Origin: JAHJFW01 sp964595075
Lineage (GTDB): Bacteria > Patescibacteriota > Patescibacteriia > 2-12-FULL-60-25
Length of the DNA stretch: 64,000 nucleotides
Reading direction: 5' to 3'
Assembly: GCA_964595075.1 (NCBI GenBank)
Contig: CAZQNT010000002.1
Location: 23,806 to 87,805, forward strand
Shown: positions 15,242-22,458 of the stretch, piece after piece
Numbering within the stretch: the first letter of the stretch is position 1
How the letters are laid out: each line of letters opens with the position of its first letter
Notes under the pieces: generated by a model
Told to the model about the DNA's origin: nothing
Database searches by the model: none
What the model saw: only the letters and a program-made list of their open reading frames with translations
Translations under genes and position numbers: made by a program

Positions 15242-16087
15242 TTAGACAGCTGCCGCGACTTTGGTTCGCGCAGTTTCGAGAGCCTGATTAGGATCGACGG
15301 AAACCTTTGTTTCCGGCGGGGTTTGATTCCCCTTTGGTGTACCTAACGGGATATTGGAACCCGTTGGTTCAGCAGGTTTTTTCGACCATGCATAGCTTTC
15401 GGTGCCGTGAACTGCTTTGATGATCTTCGCAAAGTCCGGCTCGATGATTTTTCCAAGTTGACCGGTCCGATCCTTTGCCGTGAATTTATCCGATGACGGA
15501 TCGACGAAAATGACGCGCTTCGATTCGCCGTCTGCCGTTTGCACAACGGTCATGTAACCGACCACGTCGACCATGTTCACGATGTCCTTCGAAACCTTTG
15601 TCGTGATGAGCGGACGCAAAAGCACCCGATCCTCGTCGGGCTTGTCGTCCACGTGAGCGACCAAAAGAACATGCATGCCGGAATCCCGAAGCACCTTCAC
15701 ATAATCGCGCATTGTCTTGCGGAGCCATCCCCAACCAGCTTGGCTCGGGGATCCGTCCTTTTGTACGAGTTTGGAATCGCCTAGAGCCACCATGTGACGC
15801 ATGAGCTTTTCCATGAGTTCTCCGATCGGGTCGATCACGGCGGTTTCGTACCCGCTCTTTTTGAGAGCCTCGGTGTACTCCCGCATGTCCGCCCATTTCT
15901 CGACGTGAGCCACGTCGAGCTTGATCCCACGCAAACCGAAATACTTCGAACCGTTCTCGCAATCCGCCATGAGCGGTTTTGGAGCCGTTGCGGCGAACGT
16001 CGACTTTCCTACCCCACCTTCCCCGTATACGAGCATGACGAGGGGAGGTTTCACCGACGGATCGCCGGTGTTGATGATTTTGAGCAT
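15242..16087 (-). CDS. Sak4-like phage RecA-fold ATPase
   Basis: A 281-residue protein using the ATG at 16085-16087, which has an AGAGGA ribosome-binding site 8-10 bases upstream; the frame itself runs to 16150. Walker A is YGEGGVGKST (about residues 21-30) and Walker B is YETAVIDPIGEL (about 82-93), followed by HVLLVAHVDDK, a RecA-core sensor-type strand. The compact core of about 220 residues with a Gly/Pro-rich tail (TGSNIPLGTPKGNQTPPETK) is the pattern of Sak4-type single-strand annealing ATPases, which act with an SSB and an exonuclease. It is the first gene of the visible leftward operon. Confidence 0.75.
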   Translation of the reverse strand: MLKIINTGDPSVKPPLVMLVYGEGGVGKSTFAATAPKPLMADCENGSKYFGLRGIKLDVAHVEKWADMREYTEALKKSGYETAVIDPIGELMEKLMRHMVALGDSKLVQKDGSPSQAGWGWLRKTMRDYVKVLRDSGMHVLLVAHVDDKPDEDRVLLRPLITTKVSKDIVNMVDVVGYMTVVQTADGESKRVIFVDPSSDKFTAKDRTGQLGKIIEPDFAKIIKAVHGTESYAWSKKPAEPTGSNIPLGTPKGNQTPPETKVSVDPNQALETARTKVAAAV

Positions 16088-16181
16088 ATAGATGTGTCCT
16101 CTAAGAATGAATTGAATAAGTCCTCGAATTGCCGGATAAACCGCCGGCACGGCTCGACCTTTAGGGGCGGCCTTGTGTCCC

Positions 16182-16252
16182 CGCGTGGTGCCCGGTCCAT
16201 GCTTGGCAGGAGCGGTTTCAATGAACCCGCTTAAGCCAAACCGGACACCGCG
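16182..16252. repeat. Long imperfect inverted repeat upstream of the phage operon
   Basis: About 30 bases on each side of the centre near 16220 pair with few mismatches. The blocks are CGCG/CGCG, GGTG/CACC, CCGGT/ACCGG, TTGGC (16203-16207)/GCCAA (16235-16239) and AGCGG/CCGCT, closing on TTCA/TGAA. The two arms differ by a short insertion. It lies in the leader of the Sak4 gene and could be an RNA structure, a repressor-binding site or part of an attachment region. Confidence 0.55.
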
Positions 16253-16262
16253 CTAAAACGAA

Positions 16263-16285
16263 AAGCCGCTGATTGACAGCGGCTT
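16263..16285 (-). terminator. Intrinsic terminator, minus strand
   Basis: A perfect 9-bp stem (AAGCCGCTG / CAGCGGCTT, 5-base loop) is followed on the minus strand by TTCGTTTT. It would stop leftward transcription coming from yvcK-pyrG, or act as an attenuator ahead of the phage genes. Confidence 0.65.
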
Positions 16286-16286
16286 C

Positions 16287-16354
16287 GCAGTAGGCGGTTT
16301 TTCGGGTACTATGGGATACAGAAAAACCACCTACTGCTTGTAAACAGTAAGTGG
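16287..16354. promoter_or_regulatory. Pair of mutually exclusive hairpins
   Basis: A 17-base arm at 16287-16303 pairs with 16321-16337 with one mismatch. The second arm (CCACCTACTG, 16328-16337) can instead pair with CAGTAAGTGG at 16345-16354. Sharing one strand between two stems is the logic of an attenuator or switch. The region lies between host yvcK and the phage operon. Confidence 0.5.
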
Positions 16355-16398
16355 TTAATAGGCCAATTTTAGCCTACTTTTGCGTCACGTAAGTTGAT

Positions 16399-16413
16399 TT
16401 GTGCGACGCACAA
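16399..16413. promoter_or_regulatory. 15-bp perfect dyad, possible operator
   Basis: TTGTGCG-A-CGCACAA is a perfect dyad. A related TGCGTC at 16381 mirrors GACGCA at 16405. Its size and position between phage and host genes fit a repressor-binding site, but no repressor gene is in view. Confidence 0.4.
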
Positions 16414-16473
16414 GATTCTTTACGATACTACACTCTCTTCGGGCCGCTCCCCTGCTTTGAGAAAAAAGTTTTT

Positions 16474-17478
16474 TCAATTCTCCGGCAGCAACCGTTTAAT
16501 CACTTGTGCCAGTATCTCTCCGTCGTGTCTCAGTAGACTTCTTCTTACTTTGTCGCCAGACACGGTCTCTCCGATTTCTGGAGAAATCAAAGCTTGCCGA
16601 AATACGGTGTGATCGCGGTGCGGCAGGTCGTCTTCTACGAGGTACTCCCCTATTTCCTCGTAGCGTCGCTGTATTTCATGCGCCGGTTTTGCGGAATTAA
16701 CGATGGTGATGTCGAGATGCGCCGGTGAAATTAACTCGTTGATGCGACTACGAAAATCGGACGTTTTATAGCCATCAGTTTCACCGGCTTTCGTCACGAG
16801 ATTACACACGAAGAAAATTTTGCCGCCATTTTGCTGCAGTTCGTGAAGCGCCTGCGGAATTTCCTGTACGATTAAATTCGGGACGATGCTTGTCCAGAAA
16901 TCACCGGGACCAATCACAACCACATCTGCATCGCGAATCGCGGTCAAAGCCTCGGAGTTGACTCGCGGATCCGTCTCGAAAAAACATCGTTTGATCGCTG
17001 CGTGCGGTTTTTCCGTTGCGTCGATGTTGTGCTCGCCGCGCACCACGGTTCCGTCCTCTAGCTCCGCGCATAGCGTTGTTCCCTCCAGCGTGACGGGTAT
17101 GACTCTTCCTTTTACGTCGAGCAGACGGTGCGCCGTATCTAGCGCGACGATCGGGTCTTCGTAGATTTTTTCCAGCGCGCTCAAAATAATATTTCCAACA
17201 TTTTGTCCGCTCATGTTTCCGCTTCCTTCCGTGAATCTATACGAAAAAAGTTTACGCCAAGCGTCGTCCCTGTCGTCGGATAGCGCGACGAGACATTGCC
17301 GTAAATCGCCCGGCGGCAAAACTCCAAGCTCATCGCGCAAAATGCCTGTGTGGCCGCCGTCGTCCGACATCGTGACGATCGCGCTAAGCAGAATGTCTTT
17401 TTGGCGCTTTAATCCTGTAAGAATCGTTCTTGCGCCTGTGCCGCCGCCGATGACGGCTACTTTGCTAAAGTATGACAT
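16474..17478 (-). CDS. yvcK: YvcK/CofD-like gluconeogenesis factor
   Basis: A 334-residue cytoplasmic protein of the CofD/YvcK superfamily. The N-terminal nucleotide-binding loop is VAVIGGGTGARTILTGLK (8-25), followed by IVTMSDDGGHTGILRDELGVLPPGDLRQCLVAL, the family's central signature. DVVVIGPGDFWTSIVPNLIV (about 182-201) completes the binding site. YvcK proteins bind UDP-GlcNAc and link central carbon metabolism to cell-wall synthesis and cell shape; enzymatic activity is not required for that role. It is 5 bases downstream of pyrG in the same transcript. Confidence 0.92.
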   Translation of the reverse strand: MSYFSKVAVIGGGTGARTILTGLKRQKDILLSAIVTMSDDGGHTGILRDELGVLPPGDLRQCLVALSDDRDDAWRKLFSYRFTEGSGNMSGQNVGNIILSALEKIYEDPIVALDTAHRLLDVKGRVIPVTLEGTTLCAELEDGTVVRGEHNIDATEKPHAAIKRCFFETDPRVNSEALTAIRDADVVVIGPGDFWTSIVPNLIVQEIPQALHELQQNGGKIFFVCNLVTKAGETDGYKTSDFRSRINELISPAHLDITIVNSAKPAHEIQRRYEEIGEYLVEDDLPHRDHTVFRQALISPEIGETVSGDKVRRSLLRHDGEILAQVIKRLLPEN

Positions 17479-17483
17479 CTTTG

Positions 17484-19115
17484 TTACGCGCGGATTGACG
17501 CCGCCTTTATGAACGACCGGAAAAGCGGGTGCGGCGTTAGCGGGCGTGATTGGAATTCGGGATGGAACTGAACGCCGACGAAAAACGGATGATTTTTTAT
17601 TTCCACGATCTCTACGAGATTTTGTTCCGGATTAACGCCGGCGATCACAAGACCCGCTTGTTCAAGTTTTTCGCGGTAGTCGTTATTGAATTCGTAGCGA
17701 TGCCTGTGCCTCTCCGTCACCGACGGCTGACCGTACGCCTCTTTGCTTCTGGTTCCGTCGATTAGGTTGCATGAATATGCGCCGAGCCGCATGGTGCCGC
17801 CATAACGGCCGTCTTTCATATTCCCCTCTTGTCCCGGAAGAAGATTTACTACCGGGTTTTTTGTTTCAGGATTTATCTCCGTAGTGTTAGCGTCAGCGAG
17901 ACCCAGGACGTTTCGCGCAAACTCGATTACGGCGCACTGCATTCCATAGCAGAGACCGAGATATGGAATGTTATTTTCGCGGCAATGCTTAATCGCCGCA
18001 ATTTTTCCTTCGATTCCTCGCGATCCGAAACCGCCCGGGATCACTACGCCGTNNNNNNNNNNGAGCGAATCCAGCTCCTTCAGCGCATCGGGATTTTTCT
18101 CATATTCTTCGGAGTTCAGCCAAACAAGTTCGGGCTTTCGATTTTCCGCCCATGATGCGTGCTTGATCGCCTCGATTACGGAGATGTAGGCGTCGGATAA
18201 CGTGAACGAACCTGTGCTGAAATATTTGCCTATGATTCCGATTTTGATTGGCGTTTCCACGCTCTTGATTCTAGCCACCATGTCTTTCCATTCCGAGGAA
18301 GTTTCGATCTTTGGTTCAAGTCCGAATGACGACAGGATTTTTTCGCCGAATTTCTGTTCTTCGAATACGAGCGGAACTTCGTAAATCGTGCTGACGTCAG
18401 GCGAGCCGATTACGAGATCCTCTCTTACGTTTCCAAATAACGAAAGCTTTTTGCGTCTTGGTTCATCTATTACGACCGCCGAACGCGCTACCACGAAATC
18501 CGGAGTCAATCCGGCGCCCGCCATGAGACGAATAGCTTGTTGCGTCGGCTTGGTTTTCATTTCTCCGACCGCTGTCGGTATCGGCATGTAGCTGACGATG
18601 ATACTTCGCACGCAATCAGGAGATTCGTACCTCATGAGACGCGCGGCCTCGAGGAAAAGAATGTTTTCGTATTCCCCCACCGTGCCGCCTATTTCGATAA
18701 GAACGAAATCCGCTCTCGCGCGATCAGCCGCTTGTTTTATGCGGGAAATAACCTCATTCGGTACATCCGGAACCACTTGCACGGTTTTTCCTCCGTATTC
18801 CAAATTACGCTCCTTTTGGATCACGCTCTGATAAACGCGGCCGGTAGTCATGTAGTTTGTTGAAGGAATGTCAGTGTTCAAAAATCGCTCGTAGTTTCCG
18901 ATATCCTGATCCGTTTCGTCGCCGTCAACGGTAACGAAAACTTCCCCGTGTTCAACGGGGTTCATCGTGCCTGCGTCTATGTTTATGTACGGATCGATTT
19001 TCAAGGCGGTTACGCTGTACCCTTTGGTCAGAAGAACGCGGCCCAGCGCGGCCATCACAGTCCCCTTACCCACACCAGACATTACTCCGCCCGCAATGAA
19101 AACGTATCTGTGCAT
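17484..19115 (-). CDS. pyrG: CTP synthase
   Basis: A protein of about 543 residues that makes CTP from UTP, ATP and glutamine. The ATG at 19113-19115 gives the typical start MHRYVFIAGGVMSGVGKG; an in-frame extension upstream is ignored. The synthetase domain has the P-loop-like GGVMSGVGKGT and GGTVGEYEN. The glutaminase domain has VVIPGGFGSRG, the nucleophile elbow GLCYGMQ and HPEF with the catalytic His and Glu. Ten Ns at 18053-18062 replace a few residues just before GVVIPGG, where one Asp would be expected, so the true gap is probably shorter than ten bases although the frame is kept. Confidence 0.95.
   Translation of the reverse strand: MHRYVFIAGGVMSGVGKGTVMAALGRVLLTKGYSVTALKIDPYINIDAGTMNPVEHGEVFVTVDGDETDQDIGNYERFLNTDIPSTNYMTTGRVYQSVIQKERNLEYGGKTVQVVPDVPNEVISRIKQAADRARADFVLIEIGGTVGEYENILFLEAARLMRYESPDCVRSIIVSYMPIPTAVGEMKTKPTQQAIRLMAGAGLTPDFVVARSAVVIDEPRRKKLSLFGNVREDLVIGSPDVSTIYEVPLVFEEQKFGEKILSSFGLEPKIETSSEWKDMVARIKSVETPIKIGIIGKYFSTGSFTLSDAYISVIEAIKHASWAENRKPELVWLNSEEYEKNPDALKELDSLXXXXGVVIPGGFGSRGIEGKIAAIKHCRENNIPYLGLCYGMQCAVIEFARNVLGLADANTTEINPETKNPVVNLLPGQEGNMKDGRYGGTMRLGAYSCNLIDGTRSKEAYGQPSVTERHRHRYEFNNDYREKLEQAGLVIAGVNPEQNLVEIVEIKNHPFFVGVQFHPEFQSRPLTPHPLFRSFIKAASIRA
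18053..18062. other. Assembly gap of ten Ns inside pyrG
   Basis: The ten Ns fall between the linker and the glutaminase domain. Flanking sequence is in the same frame. Confidence 0.95.
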
Positions 19116-19167
19116 AGAATTAGTTTGAAGGACGGGATTTTTCCCCACCCGATATTTAACTTTTGCG

Positions 19168-19197
19168 ATGATAGCACAAGAGATGCGAGATTTGTAA
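19168..19197 (-). promoter_or_regulatory. Candidate sigma-70 promoter for pyrG-yvcK
   Basis: On the minus strand TTACAA and TATCAT are 18 bases apart, about 55-80 bases upstream of the pyrG start. The -35 overlaps the edge of the 42-bp palindrome. Confidence 0.5.
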
Positions 19198-19237
19198 GTT
19201 ACACAAAAAGTGCCTATAGGCACTTTTTGTGTAACTT
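19196..19237. terminator. 42-bp perfect palindrome, bidirectional terminator
   Basis: A perfect inverted repeat with no unpaired bases, centred between 19216 and 19217. The AAAAAGTGCC / GGCACTTTTT inner stem gives a T-run on either strand, so it can end transcription from both directions upstream of pyrG. Confidence 0.6.
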
Positions 19238-19263
19238 GTCATTCCAGCGCAGACTGGAATCTG
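19238..19263. repeat. Dispersed hairpin repeat, CATTCCnnnnnnnnTGGAAT type
   Basis: The sequence TCATTCCAGCGCAGACTGGAAT is a small hairpin related to the pair at 53370-53462 (TATTCCCGTGCAGACGGGAAT and CCCCGCCTCCGCGGGGATGA). It is a common type of extragenic repeat. Confidence 0.55.
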
Positions 19264-19301
19264 GACTATAAGGATTATCAATAATTTGGAAAAAATATGT
19301 A

Positions 19302-19338
19302 ATAAAAAACAACGGGCGCTCACAGATGGTGAGCGCCC
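19302..19338 (-). terminator. Strong intrinsic terminator of transcription unit 1
   Basis: A 10-bp perfect stem (GGGCGCTCAC / GTGAGCGCCC, 5-base loop) is followed on the minus strand by GTTGTTTTTTATT. Confidence 0.8.
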
Positions 19339-19795
19339 GGAACGTGTCCGCGGAGTGGTGCTTCGGAAGCTTGTGAAGGCCATTGGCGACGATGTGCCGT
19401 GAAGCCGTCTCTTGCCCTGAAGCTGCGCCGAGGGGATGCATTACCTCGGCCAGTGGCAACGGGGATCGTTGCCGTAGGTTGGGCGCTCGCGGCGCCCTGT
19501 CGATGGGATGGGCAAGGCGTTGCCGACCCTGTTGTTCGATCACTCACACGTCGCGGACGGACGTGTCGCCTGTGAGTGCCATGCGGACTCGGGTGGCGGC
19601 GTCGACGATGTCGTCAGATGCCGTTGGTCGAGTTCGTCATGGCGTCTTCCTCGCCCGAGCCGATCCAAGAGTTATCGTGGAACGCTCGGCTTCCTAGTGC
19701 CACTTCATGGCTCCTTCCCTCCTGGGCGTGAGGCAGGCCCGCGGCCCACCCCTCACCACGCTTGTCTGTTTCGATGAGTATCGCTGACGGTGAGT
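19339..19795 (-). other. GC-rich solitary transcription unit 1: broken small gene or structured RNA
   Basis: Between a promoter (19796-19824) and a terminator (19302-19338) lies about 460 bases of GC-rich sequence with no long convincing frame. A leader hairpin (GTGAGG 19728-19733 with CCTCAC 19751-19756) is followed by AGGAGGGAAGGAG and an ATG at 19706-19708 that reaches a stop after four codons. A second ATG at 19638-19640 with a GAGGAAGA site gives MTNSTNGI before a stop. In the neighbouring frame the sequence ASDDIVDAATRVRMALTGD continues to 19544, so one base change would give a peptide of about 31 residues. It may be a decayed gene, tandem mini-genes, or a non-coding RNA. Confidence 0.4.
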
Positions 19796-19824
19796 ATCTA
19801 ACCATATTTTCGAAAATCTGTCAA
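19796..19824 (-). promoter_or_regulatory. Near-consensus sigma-70 promoter of unit 1
   Basis: On the minus strand a perfect TTGACA (-35, 19819-19824) is followed after 17 bases by TTAGAT (-10, 19796-19801). Confidence 0.7.
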
Positions 19825-19860
19825 GTCCCCGTGGCATTTGGTGTGAGAAATATTGGATTT

Positions 19861-19999
19861 GTAGGGGCGGGCTTGTCCCGCCCTCCCCGATGAGCACCCG
19901 ATGCAATTCGATTCGGTCGGCAGACCNNNNNNNNNNNNNNNNNNNNNNNNNNNNNNNNNNNNNNNNNNNNGAATCAGGGCGGGACAAGCCCGCCCCTAC
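19861..19999. repeat. Dispersed inverted-repeat element GTAGGGGCGGGCTTGTCCCG, with gap
   Basis: Each end is a GTAGGGGCGGGCTTGTCCCG arm, the right one inverted. The middle contains 44 Ns (19927-19970), probably because the repeat collapsed in assembly. Related copies occur at 30375-30465 and 61590-61617. Confidence 0.8.
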
Positions 20000-20010
20000 A
20001 ATGCAAACGT

Positions 20011-20039
20011 TTGACGCAATTCCAATTTTAGGGCATGAT
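20011..20039 (+). promoter_or_regulatory. Sigma-70 promoter of unit 2
   Basis: TTGACG (20011-20016) and CATGAT (20034-20039) are separated by 17 bases and point at the gene at 20084. Confidence 0.6.
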
Positions 20040-20083
20040 ACCCACCCAACGTAGCGTTTCCAGGCCCTTTCAAAGGAGGTTGC

Positions 20084-20464
20084 GTGCTCATTCAGGAAAT
20101 TCGCATCACTCATCGAACGTCCGTTCCTAAGTGGATGGCGGACGCGGGGGATGATTTCCGTATTTTCGCGGATCGAGTACGTGAAAGCGGGAACATTCGT
20201 CTCATGAGCAGGTTTGGCATCGTTTGTCGGCATTTGCTGTTCTTTCTCGACTGTCCGGATCCTCTTCGCGAGTTCATGTTGCGCAAGGTCATCTGCTCGC
20301 TGGATGAGGCGCGTTCGCAAACTTCGCTCTCCGGAGTGGCGTTGCCGGTAGCGCTCTGGATCATTCTCAGCGCAAAGAAACGCGAAACAGCTGTCTCCGC
20401 CTCTCGCGTACTCGTGCCGACCGCCATCAGCGTCGCTTACGTCCGCATTCGTGGACAAGCGTAG
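20084..20464 (+). CDS. Unknown 126-aa protein in solitary transcription unit 2
   Basis: A protein starting at a GTG with an excellent ribosome-binding site (AAAGGAGG, 5 bases before the GTG), its own promoter and its own terminator. This supports it over the overlapping minus-strand frame. The sequence is basic, with helical stretches FGIVCRHLLFFLDCPDPLREFMLRKVICSLDEA and GVALPVALWIILSAKKRE. The second is hydrophobic enough to be a single buried or membrane helix. No family recognised. Codon use is more GC-rich than in the neighbouring pyrG and sanA-like genes, which suggests transfer. Confidence 0.6.
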   Translation: MLIQEIRITHRTSVPKWMADAGDDFRIFADRVRESGNIRLMSRFGIVCRHLLFFLDCPDPLREFMLRKVICSLDEARSQTSLSGVALPVALWIILSAKKRETAVSASRVLVPTAISVAYVRIRGQA

Positions 20465-20483
20465 ACGCGCAGTCCTCCTTCTC

Positions 20484-20510
20484 GAGGCCCTACCATGGGT
20501 CTCTTTTCTT
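20484..20510 (+). terminator. Intrinsic terminator of unit 2
   Basis: The stem GAGGCCC / GGGTCTC (one G-U pair, 6-base loop) is followed by TTTTCTT. It overlaps the end of the convergent SanA-like gene. Confidence 0.7.
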
Positions 20511-21135
20511 ATTCCGCGTATTCTATTGGCGGCTTTGGCGCATATATATTTATATCCCACCACGCCTCGATGCTCGCAGCGAGATCTCTTGCAGTAAAGA
20601 AAATTATGCGTTGATAGGTCGTTAGATCAGATGAAACTCCCGTGGAGTCAACGCCCAAACGATTGCAAAGATAAAGCGCGCGTCCGATATGGAACCGTTG
20701 CGTGACGATTATCGCTCTCTTAATATCGAATGTTTGCGCTGCGCGTTTACAGCTTTCGTAAGTCCTGTATCCATGACCGTCTTCGATGATTTTGTCCGGC
20801 GGTATCCCTTCATCCTCGAGTTTTTTTCTCATGGCGCGGATTTCATCGATATGAAATTGACCGTCATCGCCGCTAACCAAAATACGATCCACTTTGCCTT
20901 GCTTGTATAAATCGATCGCAACCAGCAATCTGTCTCGCAGCGCGTCAGACGGTTCGCCGCTGATTTGAACCGATGCGCCGAGAACGATCGCGATTGGGGC
21001 TGGTTGCGCGTCAGATACAGTGCTCGCAAGTTTTGATTCGTAACGAAATTGAACGTCAACAATCATCGCGATTATTAACGCGGCGATGATCGCGACAACG
21101 GCGACCGATCCATTCAAGAAAGAACGTCTCGTCAT
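20509..21135 (-). CDS. SanA/YdcF family (DUF218) membrane protein
   Basis: A 208-residue protein with an N-terminal membrane anchor (about residues 9-27, VAVVAIIAALIIAMIVDV) and an external DUF218 domain. The motifs are PIAIVLGASVQISGEPSDALRDRLLVAIDLYKQGKVDRILVSGDDG, then DGHGYRTYESCKRA and IIVTQRFHIGRALYLCNRLG, closely following SanA. SanA-type proteins affect envelope permeability, and related DUF218 proteins may bind SAM or act on cell-envelope intermediates. Its start overlaps the rmuC stop by 4 bases. Confidence 0.85.
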   Translation of the reverse strand: MTRRSFLNGSVAVVAIIAALIIAMIVDVQFRYESKLASTVSDAQPAPIAIVLGASVQISGEPSDALRDRLLVAIDLYKQGKVDRILVSGDDGQFHIDEIRAMRKKLEDEGIPPDKIIEDGHGYRTYESCKRAAQTFDIKRAIIVTQRFHIGRALYLCNRLGVDSTGVSSDLTTYQRIIFFTARDLAASIEAWWDINIYAPKPPIEYAE

Positions 21136-22178
21136 ACTTCGCTCGACGGTTTTTCGATTTGCGTCAACTCCGGATTGTTGGACGAACCGGTAATACGAAG
21201 AACGTCCTTGTCGATTTTTACGAATTCTTTCGTAGCCAAATTATATTGATTCACTGTTGTGCCGAGATGCTTGCCAACGCTTGTGAAATAACTTTCATAC
21301 GCCGCTATATGCCTGTTCAGATCCATAACGCGGGTTCGTATCTCTTTCGCCTGTTCCTCGATTTGCAGCGCTTTGAGCCCCTGTAAAACAGTTTGGAGAT
21401 ACGCTAAAAACGACGTTGGAGAAACGATTATAACATGATATTTTCCTGCGGCGCGCTGAATTATGCTTTCAGTATCTTCTTCAATCGCTCCGATTTTATT
21501 TATCAGAAGATCGTAGTAAATCGCTTCGTGAGGAATGAACATGAAAGCGAAATCCATGGTCCCCTCTTCCGGCCGGATATATTTCGCAGTTTCTTTGATG
21601 CGTTCCTTCAGATCGTTCACGAATATTTTTTCAAGCTTGTCGCGTTCCGCTTGATTGGTTTCTTCGGTAATGCGGTTGTAATTTTCAAGACTGAACTTTG
21701 AATCTATCGGGACAACCTTGTCTTTAATAAAGACGGCCGCGTCCACAATCTCGCCGTCCTTGAACGAGTACTGCATTTGATATCCGCCGGGCGGCATAAT
21801 ATTTTTTAGCAGCGTTTCCAGATAATATTCTCCAAGTATTCCGCGTTGTTTCGGATTTTTAAGCATGTCTTTCAGATTTTGAAGCTGGTTAGTCACGTCC
21901 AGAACCTGTTTCGCGGTTTCTTCCATTCGCGTCAATTTTTCAGTAACGTCCCGCACCACTCCTGTCGATGCCGCGAAACTTTGTCTTACCGCCTGATTCG
22001 TCTCGCCCATTCTGTCGCCCATCTCTTTTTGAAGTTGGTTGATTTGCTGCAGCAATAATCCCATTACCGGAGCATCGGAAGTAGGAGCGGAAAACGCGCG
22101 AAGTTTTATGACGAGATACGCCATCCCGGCAGCCATCGCGCATACAAGAAACAAGAGAATGATTATGATTGAATTCAT
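21132..22178 (-). CDS. rmuC: RmuC-family DNA recombination protein
   Basis: A 348-residue protein using the ATG at 22176-22178, six codons inside the open frame. It has an N-terminal transmembrane helix (SIIIILLFLVCAMAAGMAYLVI), a coiled coil (about 30-115, with LLQQINQLQKEMGDRMGETN and EKLTRMEETAKQVLDVTNQLQNLKDML), and the RmuC nuclease-like core: NPKQRGILGEYYLETLL, IVDAAVFIKDKVVPIDSKFSLENY and DFAFMFIPHEAIYYDLL. The D...DSK arrangement resembles the PD-(D/E)XK fold. RmuC limits inversions at repeated sequences, which fits a genome with many inverted repeats. Confidence 0.9.
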   Translation of the reverse strand: MNSIIIILLFLVCAMAAGMAYLVIKLRAFSAPTSDAPVMGLLLQQINQLQKEMGDRMGETNQAVRQSFAASTGVVRDVTEKLTRMEETAKQVLDVTNQLQNLKDMLKNPKQRGILGEYYLETLLKNIMPPGGYQMQYSFKDGEIVDAAVFIKDKVVPIDSKFSLENYNRITEETNQAERDKLEKIFVNDLKERIKETAKYIRPEEGTMDFAFMFIPHEAIYYDLLINKIGAIEEDTESIIQRAAGKYHVIIVSPTSFLAYLQTVLQGLKALQIEEQAKEIRTRVMDLNRHIAAYESYFTSVGKHLGTTVNQYNLATKEFVKIDKDVLRITGSSNNPELTQIEKPSSEV

Positions 22179-22263
22179 AGGTTCGTACTTTAGCATGAGC
22201 CCCTCTTGACGGCTATTTTCAAAACCGTTCCGCGTCTTTTATAATTATTGTCATATAATTAAT

Positions 22264-22458
22264 GTGAATAAAAATATGTTGTCAGAAGAACTCGACCCGC
22301 AAGACTCGGAAGACGTTGACGAGAGCGTAGAAGACTTGGCCAAGCTCGGCGTATCGGTACGGGATGGCGATGACGATGAATCTATCGAAGATGACGCCGA
22401 TGATGACGACGAAGACGATGATCTTCTAGTCGATGAGGATGACGACGAAGGCGTCTAA
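22264..22458 (+). CDS. Very acidic small protein (64 aa)
   Basis: A 64-residue protein made mostly of Asp and Glu (DDDESIEDDADDDDEDDDLL). It starts at a GTG, or at the ATG four codons in, close behind an AT-rich stretch with TATAAT-like sequence, so the message may be nearly leaderless. Acidic tails of this type are common in small Patescibacteria proteins. A charge-mimic or ribosome-associated function could be imagined, but nothing proves it. Its stop overlaps the stop of the convergent membrane protein gene. Confidence 0.6.
   Translation: MNKNMLSEELDPQDSEDVDESVEDLAKLGVSVRDGDDDESIEDDADDDDEDDDLLVDEDDDEGV

Noticed and set aside
19383..19697. 104-residue plus-strand frame across unit 1
   Set aside because: Promoter, ribosome-binding sites and terminator all point to the minus strand; the composition is cysteine- and arginine-rich without motifs.
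20110..20427. Minus-strand frame opposite unit 2
   Set aside because: The plus-strand frame has the promoter, the eight-base ribosome-binding site and the terminator; the minus frame has none.
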